Virus record (IMG/VR): IMGVR_UViG_3300029319_000110 | Span: 1 to 44,083 of that record | Strand: one strand, 5' to 3' | Source of the DNA: a virus | DNA length: 44,083 nucleotides | Shown: positions 1 through 9,600 of the stretch, piece by piece | Numbering within the stretch: position 1 is the first letter of the stretch | How the letters are laid out: each line of letters begins with the position of its first letter | The notes under the pieces: generated by a model | What the model saw: the letters and a program-made list of their open reading frames with translations, nothing else | Told to the model about the DNA's origin: nothing | Database searches by the model: none | Made by a program: the position numbers and the translations under genes

Positions 1-576
1 ACAGCAGATCAAAAAATCAGCTTATTTAAAGGATTTAATTTTAACGGTACTTCAGAGGTTAGTGCAAAAGTTATAATTGGAAATGCAGATCAAAGAGAAA
101 TAACACAAAACAATCTAATGTGGCTTTATGGGGTAGGGACTGGAATATCAGGGTCTTTAAACGGTTCAAATGTTAATAGTAATTCTGATTACGTTGTTGT
201 TGAGAGACCTAGAGGCTACAAGTATGGTGTCCTTAGCGTTCTCGAGCAAGGTAGGAGCAACGTATTTAGGTATGACAAATATGGTAACTTCGCTGACATG
301 TTAGAACAATCAATTGATGCTAGGATGTTCAAGCCTGAAACATACACACTTGAAGAAGGACCTATTAAGATAAATTTTGTTTCTGATGATGGGGAGAATT
401 ATAAAGTTTTAACGCCGGCGGAGATACATGATAATACTTTTAATTCATCAAACCTAGATTTGCACGCAACTTCTTCACTACCATTTTTTGATGATGATAT
501 TGCTAGAAATAGAGTCTATAAATCAACAGATGGATCAGAATTGACAATATCAGTTGTTTCTGATACAATAACATAA
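1..576 (+). CDS. C-terminal part of a virion structural protein (5' truncated)
   Basis: The reading frame is open from the first base of the window and reads through the ATG at 118, so this is the 3' end of a longer gene. The visible 191 residues contain no motif I recognise. They are polar, rich in Asn, Ser and Asp, and probably beta-structured, like the structural proteins that follow. It ends 16 bases before the next gene in the same orientation. A virion, tail or neck role is inferred only from position. Confidence 0.6.
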   Translation, partial: TADQKISLFKGFNFNGTSEVSAKVIIGNADQREITQNNLMWLYGVGTGISGSLNGSNVNSNSDYVVVERPRGYKYGVLSVLEQGRSNVFRYDKYGNFADMLEQSIDARMFKPETYTLEEGPIKINFVSDDGENYKVLTPAEIHDNTFNSSNLDLHATSSLPFFDDDIARNRVYKSTDGSELTISVVSDTIT

Positions 577-592
577 AGCTAGGTAGGTATAG

Positions 593-1534
593 ATGTCAAA
601 TGGTGATAGCAATACAGGAACAAATACAACAACAAATACTAGTCGCCCTACTGAGGAGATAAATAGAACAACACACTATGTTCAAAAGAATGATGGTGTT
701 AATATCGATGCTGTAATATTCCCACACACAATGCAGATAGGATTGAGTAGTGATGAATATTTAAGTAGTCTAGCTGTAAAGGGCGACTTGGTTGTGAGCG
801 GTGCAATAAGAGGCCACGTCAATAAGTTATCAGATGGTAATTCTTATATAGTGGCCGGTAGCAATATTACTATCACATCTGGTTCTAATGGTCAAATAAC
901 AATAGCATCAACTGGTGGTGGCGGTGATACCTTCAAAACAATATCTGTCGCAGGACAAAGTGATGTCGTCGCAGATTCAAGTACAGATACTTTGACGCTT
1001 GTTGCCGGAAGCAATATGACAATAACGACCACTGCCGGGACAGATACAATTACTTTTGCATCATCAGGAGGATCCGGGGGAGGTAGTGTAACAGGCAGTT
1101 TTAATGTTCCATCTCCTTCTGAATTAGTTACAACAGGATCTGTCTCTGTCGCAGGAGGCTTGGGCTTCAATTACACTGCAGACACAATAGGTACAGACAC
1201 ATACTTTTTCGTCTCCGGATCAATTGGATCAAGTAATAAAAATAAGAATACAGACAAAGGGGCATCTGTTTTTGGAGGAGATGTAATGATTAGTGGTTCT
1301 TTGAGGGCTACAAGTAATATTCTATCAGGGTCAACTCCGTCTGATGGTCAGGTGGTTGCATGGGATGCAACTAATGGTCGTCTAGTGTGGAAGACAATAG
1401 TGATTGGTTTTGCATTTGCTACGTCCCTCACGAGCTTTAATAACGCTTACAACGCTGGTGGGTTTGTTGTTTACGACAATTATGATCCTAGAACAACATC
1501 CCCGCTGGCAAGTGGGACAATAGACAACAGTTAG
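593..1534 (+). CDS. Gly/Ser/Thr-rich fibre-like structural protein
   Basis: This 313-residue protein is rich in Gly, Ser and Thr. It carries two copies of a short beta repeat of the form VAGSN-(I/M)-TIT...ITxAS-GGG, at about residues 86-107 and 136-163, each followed by a glycine-rich linker. Such repeats are typical of trimeric fibre or whisker proteins of T4-like phages. A further motif near residues 225-245 (GASVFGGDVMISGSLRA) resembles the phage fibre pattern in which a silent or active feature is laid down as repeated G-x-hydrophobic strands. The start has a modest AGGTAGG ribosome site. The exact structure (tail fibre, neck fibre or baseplate decoration) is not known. Confidence 0.65.
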   Translation: MSNGDSNTGTNTTTNTSRPTEEINRTTHYVQKNDGVNIDAVIFPHTMQIGLSSDEYLSSLAVKGDLVVSGAIRGHVNKLSDGNSYIVAGSNITITSGSNGQITIASTGGGGDTFKTISVAGQSDVVADSSTDTLTLVAGSNMTITTTAGTDTITFASSGGSGGGSVTGSFNVPSPSELVTTGSVSVAGGLGFNYTADTIGTDTYFFVSGSIGSSNKNKNTDKGASVFGGDVMISGSLRATSNILSGSTPSDGQVVAWDATNGRLVWKTIVIGFAFATSLTSFNNAYNAGGFVVYDNYDPRTTSPLASGTIDNS

Positions 1535-1545
1535 GAGGATAAAAA

Positions 1546-2604
1546 ATGGCAGTCGCAGCTTCAACTTGGAAATTTATAGGTAAAACAACACTAGGCGGAT
1601 CAGCAGCAATTTCTGATACTTTAGACGCAATACACGCGTTGTTTGATGCTAATGCATATGATGATGGAACAGCAAGAACTCCTGGGAGTGGTATAGCATG
1701 GGATTCGACAAAAATCACAGACTCGGGGACAAAAGGTTGTTACTTGACACCTTCGTCTGCTGCATCTTCAACAGGAGACAATATTCGAGTAATTTTTGCT
1801 GGTCATACTTCAACGATATCTAATTTTCCTTTATATAATCATAGTAATTTTCCGACTCATACTGGTGACGGATCAACGCAGCACACATGGTCAAATTCAT
1901 ATTTGTTTGGGGGTATGGCAAAAAATGCAGGATCATTCAGTTCTCTTTCTCCCGGTGCAGATACAACTCCATTTTCATCTGGGGGATTTACTGGATTTGT
2001 AAGGATCGCAGACGAAAATTGTCATGCCAACGGTATACTGTACGCTTACGAGTGTCTAGATGGGATATTTTTGGTTTTTCAAGATGGCAGTTCTGGCACC
2101 GGTGAGGTTCAAGTTTTTTGCGCAGGAGGATTGTTAGACCCTGGGTCGGATGATTCATTGGACTCAGAAGCTGATGAACTGTTATATTCAATGCACTCTT
2201 CAGGAAATGCGGGCATTGATGTTCTTGCCAATGCAAGCGCAACAGTTTTTCCAAGTCATTCAACAGGAAATAATATAGAAATAGCAGTTGCTTTTTCGCC
2301 TGGAGCATCTACTTACACGCTTATACCCCTTACGATTAATTCTGCTGCAGAAAATAATGGGTCAGGAGGTCAAACAGCAATGCACACTAGGTCAGGAAAA
2401 TATGCTCTCGAAGCTATAACGTTTACACACTTTTACGACATAGGGGGAACTAGACACTTTATGGGTAGATGGAGAGAGATCTTCATGGGCGCAAGAGGCA
2501 ATGCAGGTCAAGAAATTAATTCAGGCGGATCTGTTGTAGCATACCTTGTAGCATACAGAGGGCCAGGACAGGGATTAGGTAGATCATTTTTATTAAAAGC
2601 TTAA
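1546..2604 (+). CDS. Hypothetical virion structural protein
   Basis: A 352-residue protein with an excellent ribosome site (TTAGGAGG) overlapping the stop of the previous gene. It is rich in Gly, Ser, Ala and aromatic residues and has no charged clusters, signal peptide or membrane helix. The composition suits an extracellular beta-sandwich or fibre component. It follows the fibre-like gene by 11 bases, so the two are probably co-translated and may work together. I do not recognise a family; a tail-associated or adhesin role is inference from composition and position. Confidence 0.55.
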   Translation: MAVAASTWKFIGKTTLGGSAAISDTLDAIHALFDANAYDDGTARTPGSGIAWDSTKITDSGTKGCYLTPSSAASSTGDNIRVIFAGHTSTISNFPLYNHSNFPTHTGDGSTQHTWSNSYLFGGMAKNAGSFSSLSPGADTTPFSSGGFTGFVRIADENCHANGILYAYECLDGIFLVFQDGSSGTGEVQVFCAGGLLDPGSDDSLDSEADELLYSMHSSGNAGIDVLANASATVFPSHSTGNNIEIAVAFSPGASTYTLIPLTINSAAENNGSGGQTAMHTRSGKYALEAITFTHFYDIGGTRHFMGRWREIFMGARGNAGQEINSGGSVVAYLVAYRGPGQGLGRSFLLKA

Positions 2605-2644
2605 ATAGCTTAAGAATATTTTTAAGAGAGATAATTATAGTATT

Positions 2645-3751
2645 ATGGCAGGAATATTAGATAAGAAAAGTAGAATAATGGATGTAATTGTTACGAGGGA
2701 AGGTCGTCGACAAATTGCTGACGGTAACCTAAGAGCCACATTTGCTTCATTTACAGACAGTCAATCTTTTTATGAGCATGATGCAGTAAGTGGATCAACT
2801 GATCCAACTGATCGAATTTATTTTGAAGCTTTTAGTTCTCCGATCGATCAAATAATATTTGAAAAAGACGATAGCGGAAGATTAATAGGCGATATTCCAG
2901 TTTCAGATGGAACTATATTTGGAGATCAAATATTCAAGCATGATGGTGATAGTCAGTTTTTGTTGGTAACTGGTTCTACATTTGCTTCAGATGCTGAGGG
3001 GTTTGTCACAGCTTCAATTAATAATTTTAAAAACCAGCAGTTAATTGGATCTGAGAAGGGTAATGATTTAAATCCTTTGACTTTTGATGTGTCTGAAAAT
3101 AAAATAGCTTTTACTTTGGATAATTCAAAGCCTTTTAATGGTAACCCTAACGATTTCAGTATTGATATTCAGTCAGCAAAACCTTTATTTTTTGATGATA
3201 GACTAGCACATTTACCCCAGTTTGCATTTTTACCTCCGGTAACAACTAAGGGATTACCGACAGCAAATTTTACAAATGTAAGAACGAGCAACAGGCAAAC
3301 GTTAACTAACGTTGTTGATAGAATTGGTGGGAGCAGTAATTTACCCCATGACGACACAAGCACGGAGGAATTACCTCTTTACACAGAGTACGATGTCGGA
3401 GAAGCTTTTTTGGCTGCTTACAGAGCGGAACGTGATAGAATTAATTCTATAAATGCTGCATCATCCAATTTAATTGAGCGAAGGACTATTAGGTTTAAAA
3501 ATACATCATTTAATAATAATATTATGTGTCAGATATTTGAAATTAATGCGCAAGGTAACGACAAGAGATTGATTAAATTAGATGTTGTAGATCAAGGAGA
3601 ATTCGATTTTATCAATGATAACACATCAGATTTTCAAAATGAAACAAACAAGGGTCATGAGAAAAAACAATTTTTCTATGCAGGTAAAGTGTTCAAAGAT
3701 GACTTCGGTGTACCTTGTTTTTTAAATATTTTTACAATTGTTTTTGACTAG
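2645..3751 (+). CDS. Virion structural protein with shared N-terminal 'TREGRR' module
   Basis: 368 residues. The N-terminus (about residues 1-40: MAGILDKKSRIMDVIVTREG..., then a Gly-Arg-Arg and an Asp-containing turn) closely resembles the N-terminus of the protein at 14572-15309 (MGYLDHSTNNIIVDAVLTKKG...). The two are therefore paralogous over this module. The pattern is (I/Y)LD-x-S...(I/V)xDxx(L/V)Tx(E/K)GR followed by an alternating beta segment. I recall similar N-termini in uncharacterised structural proteins of large T4-like phages. The rest is beta-rich without known motifs. A tail or neck component is likely. Confidence 0.6.
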   Translation: MAGILDKKSRIMDVIVTREGRRQIADGNLRATFASFTDSQSFYEHDAVSGSTDPTDRIYFEAFSSPIDQIIFEKDDSGRLIGDIPVSDGTIFGDQIFKHDGDSQFLLVTGSTFASDAEGFVTASINNFKNQQLIGSEKGNDLNPLTFDVSENKIAFTLDNSKPFNGNPNDFSIDIQSAKPLFFDDRLAHLPQFAFLPPVTTKGLPTANFTNVRTSNRQTLTNVVDRIGGSSNLPHDDTSTEELPLYTEYDVGEAFLAAYRAERDRINSINAASSNLIERRTIRFKNTSFNNNIMCQIFEINAQGNDKRLIKLDVVDQGEFDFINDNTSDFQNETNKGHEKKQFFYAGKVFKDDFGVPCFLNIFTIVFD

Positions 3752-3762
3752 GGTGTCTAAAA

Positions 3763-6654
3763 ATGGCTTCAATTAATTATAGTTTTGACAAGACGAAGGA
3801 TGAGTTTAGAAAAAAGTTATCGGGATTAAAACTTCCATCAAAATTTCCTGATAGCAAAATATCTTTTGAAAAAAAGATTGAGAATGATCCTACACAAAGA
3901 AGAAACGATATTGTGTCAAAGTATACTTTGGTAATTCCTTTTGAAATAGACCAAAAATACTTTTTACTAAATGAGGCAAAAATTTTATTAGGCGTTGTTA
4001 ATAATCAAGCTAAGAGCGAAATAGGTCCCTTATCACCTTCTTATGGAAAAGCCAATGCAAATAAGCTTCTAAAATTAAATCCTGATCATGTAATCAACAA
4101 AAACAACAAAGACTTTTTAATAAGAACACAAAATGAAGTTCAAGAGATAAAGGCAAGAAATAGTAATAAGAAAAATGTCAATGCAATTGTAGATACCTAT
4201 ATGCACAGAACTTATGTTGATAATGCAAAATTAATCAAAAGCTTAGCTGAAGAAATTAACAGCAAGTTTATAAAAAAGTCAATTCAAATAGACTTGTCTG
4301 ACTGTTTAGATTACAAGGTCGCTGGTCAAAGAAAACTAGCATCAAAAAATACAGATGAACAAAATTTTGGTACTAAATTACATTTTAAGATTAAAACTGT
4401 TGGAAAGGGAAAGACGGTTGATGTAGCCAAAGATGGCGCTCCAAGTTTTAAAATACCGGGCAGGTATGAAAAATTTGAAGAGGGAAATGAATCTAGCTTT
4501 ACTTTTAAAAGTATTGCTAGTAATTTGTACGAACAGGGCTTGGATCCTGCTCAAGCTTTCACAGGAGAAGAAAGTCACATAGACATGAAAAGTCTTATGA
4601 CGGGTAATAGTTTTTCAACAAAAGAACCAGTCACTATTTCTAAAAAATCAGGTATGAATACAGACTTAGATGTATTGCAAAATATTGTGTATTCAACTGG
4701 GTATGACGACAAGCCCGTCAATCAATTAGAAAATTATGAAAATTATGCTTTAGATACTTTTGGAGATTCGGCAGAGTCTGAAGTTAAAACAAGCGCTAAT
4801 AAAGTTCAATACACAGTGATTCCGGTTAAGAAAAGCCGGCGATTTAAAAAAATAAATGTAAAATTAAACATTGATAAGCGAGACTTAGATCACAAAGGAA
4901 ACATAAGACTTTCTGTAGTCCAGAAGAATTCAAAAGGTTTGATTGTTGGATCACAATATTTCTCAATAAATGTTTTATTTCATTTAGAGCGGTATTTATT
5001 AACACAATTTAATCCTGAAAAAGTAGTTGTAGTAACATCAAACGTTAAAAACACAAATAAAGCAAATTTAACAATAGAAAATTTTCATGATTTTGATATA
5101 ACGTACAAGATTTTTACAAAATCAATAACCGGCCTTAAAAGCATTGACGACGACACGTTTTATGAAGCAAAGTCAGGTGTAGTTCGTAAAAATTCTTCTA
5201 TAAATACACAAATTTTGAATAACGATGCTAACAATACTACATTAAGAGCTTCTTTTGGTGTAGTATTTAACAATAAAAATATAAATTTAGATAACATATA
5301 CTCGTATTCGATAAAGACACAAAATACAAAAAAAGACCCTAGAAGCTTTACGTTTGCAAAGCTTATACAAAGTGATAAGAGCGGTGCAACAGAAGACTTT
5401 AAAAACAAGGGAATCCTTGTAGAGTTAATAGACGAAAATTTAGAGTTCCATTCTGTAAAGTTTTTTAGAAGAGACATAACTCATTCAAACAACTCTGTCT
5501 ATGAAGAACTTTATGATAATGTCAATAATAATTCAGTAAGCTTTATTACAGCGAAAAGTTACTTTGATAATTACAATTTACTCGAAGGGCACGTATACGA
5601 GTATATTGCTTTAGTTCGAACAAAGAAGGGGTATACATACTACACTCAGCCATTTAGAGAAAAATTTGTCGCTAAAACAAACACAGTTAACGTATACTTG
5701 GAGGAAGCCTCTAATGCACTCCTTGAAGTTAGAGAGATAACTAGAGATGTTAAGACCTTATATTATGCTTTGAGAGTAAATAGGGTCTTTGATGATAACA
5801 ATCCGTTTGATACATTAACAGCTCAGTTAAAAGAGACGGGAAAATTTACAGAATTTGAGGATGATCTAAAGCAAATTAATTTAGCTTCAGAAAATTTATA
5901 TACAGTTGATGTTGAAAAACTTTCAGTCGTTAACAATACATTGGTGTACAAAAAAATTGGAAATTTTAAAAGTGGCAACATTATCAAAGTTTCTAGAGAA
6001 TCTAGGGGAAGAACTGTTCCAACGATTTTCAAAATGACTCCTTACCAAAAGTCGCCAGCCCAGTTTATTGAAAGAATTAATCGATTAATTACAAGCATAG
6101 ACACAGAAATCACCTCACAAAATCCAGATGCGATAGAACGAATAAGTGCCTTAAACAAAGCTAAAGATACTTTAGCCTTCATTGAAAAACAAAAATCAAA
6201 ATTTTTCAATAGGGAGTTTTTAAAGACAGGAAGGTTACCTCCGAGTAATGAATTTGGTAGTTTATCACAAAAACTCTTTGAATTAGAGCGGTCAAATTCG
6301 ACAGATGACATAAGCTATCATTCTTACGAAGGCCAGTTGGCATCATTAAATCTTGCTGTTAATTCTTCTTCTCATTACATAAGTAACGAAGGTCAGGTTC
6401 TTTTAAAAATTGATGTTGCTTACACCGGTGCATATAACGTTGATTTTTATATACTAAGTGTCGATAGGGAAGGTATTTTATTCCCAGTAAGTGCTATTCA
6501 TGGACAAAATACAAATCTTACAATTTTAGACGATACTAACTTAAATTATTTTGGAAAATTAAAATATTACATTCGACCGGTTTACGAAAGTTGTGATATA
6601 GGTGAAAATGTTTATGTAAGGACTGTTGCAATGATTGACAAGAAGGGGTTATGA
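3763..6654 (+). CDS. Large structural protein with FN3-like segments
   Basis: 963 residues, lysine- and asparagine-rich in the first third, then beta-rich. A segment around residues 585-645 has the look of a fibronectin type III fold: paired strands ending in LLEGHVYEYIALVRTKKG, with the conserved Tyr-x-Tyr strand. Another beta domain lies near residues 360-410. No enzyme motif, signal peptide or membrane helix is visible. The gene sits between other virion proteins and its stop overlaps the start region of the next gene (ATGA-type junction). A neck or baseplate role is possible; the FN3 call is by eye only. Confidence 0.55.
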   Translation: MASINYSFDKTKDEFRKKLSGLKLPSKFPDSKISFEKKIENDPTQRRNDIVSKYTLVIPFEIDQKYFLLNEAKILLGVVNNQAKSEIGPLSPSYGKANANKLLKLNPDHVINKNNKDFLIRTQNEVQEIKARNSNKKNVNAIVDTYMHRTYVDNAKLIKSLAEEINSKFIKKSIQIDLSDCLDYKVAGQRKLASKNTDEQNFGTKLHFKIKTVGKGKTVDVAKDGAPSFKIPGRYEKFEEGNESSFTFKSIASNLYEQGLDPAQAFTGEESHIDMKSLMTGNSFSTKEPVTISKKSGMNTDLDVLQNIVYSTGYDDKPVNQLENYENYALDTFGDSAESEVKTSANKVQYTVIPVKKSRRFKKINVKLNIDKRDLDHKGNIRLSVVQKNSKGLIVGSQYFSINVLFHLERYLLTQFNPEKVVVVTSNVKNTNKANLTIENFHDFDITYKIFTKSITGLKSIDDDTFYEAKSGVVRKNSSINTQILNNDANNTTLRASFGVVFNNKNINLDNIYSYSIKTQNTKKDPRSFTFAKLIQSDKSGATEDFKNKGILVELIDENLEFHSVKFFRRDITHSNNSVYEELYDNVNNNSVSFITAKSYFDNYNLLEGHVYEYIALVRTKKGYTYYTQPFREKFVAKTNTVNVYLEEASNALLEVREITRDVKTLYYALRVNRVFDDNNPFDTLTAQLKETGKFTEFEDDLKQINLASENLYTVDVEKLSVVNNTLVYKKIGNFKSGNIIKVSRESRGRTVPTIFKMTPYQKSPAQFIERINRLITSIDTEITSQNPDAIERISALNKAKDTLAFIEKQKSKFFNREFLKTGRLPPSNEFGSLSQKLFELERSNSTDDISYHSYEGQLASLNLAVNSSSHYISNEGQVLLKIDVAYTGAYNVDFYILSVDREGILFPVSAIHGQNTNLTILDDTNLNYFGKLKYYIRPVYESCDIGENVYVRTVAMIDKKGL

Positions 6655-6655
6655 A

Positions 6656-9600
6656 ATGGCTGATTTAGAAATAGGGCAACAAGCACAAGGATACAGTAAC
6701 GGGACATCAGACATGGTTGTCTACGGAGAAGATGCTAAGAAAGTTGATGGAGAAAAGGCGCCACTACCAGATCAGACTTCAAGCTCAGCAGATGATCAAT
6801 ATGAAAAGAAAGAAGAGAAAGAAGTCGATGAAGACCCAGAGGATACTTGTGTACTCGATGCAGCCGGCGTACTTAAGCTTAAGAATGAACACCGTGCCTT
6901 GGAGGTGATTTATAGAGAACTACACGAAAAGGTAGACATAAATTCATATGCAAATGAAACTGCCTCGACTATATTTCATCGATACGCTGAACATATTCCC
7001 ATAAAGCTTAACAATCTAGAAGATCAGATTGCATCTGAAAACATATGTAATCCTCCAACTTACGATATACCGAAAGAACATGTTCCGACTGAAGCTGATT
7101 TCACTGCACTGTATGATATGGTAAGCCCACCGCCTGGTGAAAAAGAAGAAACAGAACCAGAAGAAGCAGTAGTCTTAACTGACGCAGAAAAGAAAGAATT
7201 GGCTGAAAAAGAGGACGCTCTTCTTGCCGGTGAAATGGACATGTCCGCAGAAGAGAAAGATGCAGTTTACGGAGGAAACCCCGTATTTACTCCTCCACTC
7301 GATGATGAGTCAAACCCTGATAACGCAGAAGATTTATATTTAGAAGCACCAGCTTCAGATGCTACATCCGGAGATGAACTTAAAGATGATACAGCAAGTG
7401 ATAATACTGCAGCACAAGATAATGGAGATCCTGCAATATTAGGTGCTGAATCTGAAGAGGAAGACCCAGAAGACGATGATTCAATCATTGCAACAGATTT
7501 AGACGATGATCCAGAATCACCTGACACTGAAGATTTTCCTGAAGAAGATGTTTTAGAGCCGCTTCCTGACGAACCTGAGCCTGAGCCTGAACCCGCGCCG
7601 CCGCCTGTTGTTGATTTACAAAGAAGTTTTGAAGCAATGACTAGTGAGGCTAATGTTGACATGACATCACCAGAAATATTATCTTCTGTTGAGTTTAAAC
7701 CACTTATGGGAACTGGTTTTGAATCGCCTTTCAAAACGGGAATTATTAATAACGGAAAAGAGTTACAAGTCACACCAGCCGCCCGTCTTTTAGAAATGCA
7801 AACAGAAGTTAAACAGCAAACAGGGCTGAATGTTGCTAATTTAATGAACGAAATTAATAGAAAGAGCCTAGACTCTGCGTTTAGCAAGCTGTATTCTGCG
7901 TATGCATCGTCCGGAGGAGAAATATTCAAATCTTTCGGTAAGCCTGATTCTGTTAGCGAGGTAAAAGATAATTTAGATACGTATTTAACAGAAATATATA
8001 ATCACATGTCTGAGAACGATGGTGATTGGTTTGATGATTTTATTGATGGGTCAAACACCCAGAGAAGTTACATAGCAGCAGTGCTTTATTACTTTGTCAA
8101 TTTCGTATTTAGTCAAAAATTTATTGCAATGATGACAGATTCAAATATAGCTGCTAGTCAGACTATTTTTGAACAATCAGCTGGAGGTATTGGAGTTCAA
8201 AATTTTGTGGGTGAAGAAATATATAATAATAACTTATCAAGTGAGATTACCAATCGTTTTTCTGAATTAGATGCAGATGAATGTAACAGGATACTAAGCG
8301 ATAAGTTCATTGTTGACCCAGGAATATCTGTTTCTGAAAATATTTGTCGAGTTTTAAAAGCAGCCTTTATAACAGGCTACGGGATGAATGTTGAGTACAG
8401 AAGCAGCACACAAACTGGATTCTCGACAATGGCTGCAAAAGCTAACGTTTCTATACCCCAGTTCCTCAAAGATGATTACGGGTTATTTAAAATAATTAAC
8501 GCTAATCAAAGGACCCAGGCGTTTTTTAATGGTCATGCTTTTTCAACACAAGGGTTTAGTATTTTAGATACGTCTAAGAGGTTTTACGGTTCAGGTCAAG
8601 GGGGATTGTATGATTCTTTCAAAACGACTATCTGTGAACTAAGAGATCCGGATAATATGTCAAAACTTTTAAATATTGTTTTGGCAGATCGTTCAAACTA
8701 TCAAGGGATTGTGATGGGTAGAGCTCATCCTTCCATTAAAACAGAGATTGGAGGTGAGGATGAACCTCTTAGTGTTAACAGTATAGCCATGACTTTTACT
8801 GCCTATAGTCAGATGAACGGTTCTGCTCTTGGGTCTGATAACGATGACTACTCCCCTGGAAGCTCTGGGATGGGCTTAGCTTCAGAACATGGAGGTCAAA
8901 ACGGTAATCACGCTCTTTACAAAATGTCTGAATTCATTGGTCATGGTCATTATGTTTTTCATCCTTTCGAGGATGATGCTGATGCTAAGCATAAACTACA
9001 ATCAGGAATTCAAAGTAATCCGCTTGCGTCTGTCTTACCTAAGAATCAATTGACTTTCGGCGTACCAGTAAATGGTATGTGTTTTGATACGAATTCAGGT
9101 TTAACTATGCCAGAGTCTAGCAATATCCCGGGTGGAGATTCTTTGGTCATTGGCGGGTCAAATGATCATGCGATTGTTAATATATTCGATATTGGATCTA
9201 ATTTACCGGGTGCAGACATGTTTGGTACGACTGTGATATCTGAATATGTCGATCCAAATAATACCCTTGCCCTGAATCCTAATAATTTACCTTTTGCCTT
9301 CGCATCTGATTATGCTAATGCATATCACACTTTAGGTGTTGAGTCCTATCAGGACAGCATGAGAGCTGTTAGAGATATAACAGATAGCATCGTGTCTGCA
9401 GGTGATAAAATATTCACACAGAAGCACTACTCTGGCGCCACACTATCAGGTTTTCAGGGGCAAAGAGAATGGCTTGAAAACTTTCTTGAAGAATTGGCAG
9501 ATGTTTTCATAGACTATTTAGGTGATTCCGATGAAGATTCTTCTTATCGACCACTGGCATGCAATGCTGCTGTTACAGCACTGGTGTTGAATCACGTAGG

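Noticed and set aside
892-1170. Pro/Val-rich minus-strand frame opposite the fibre-like gene
   Set aside because: Antisense of Gly/Thr-rich repeats; no ribosome site, and no other minus-strand gene is supported in the window.
7267-7929. 220-codon open frame on the minus strand, Ser-rich
   Set aside because: It is the antisense shadow of the acidic Asp/Glu/Pro-rich start of the giant structural gene. It has no ribosome site and its composition is explained by the opposite strand.
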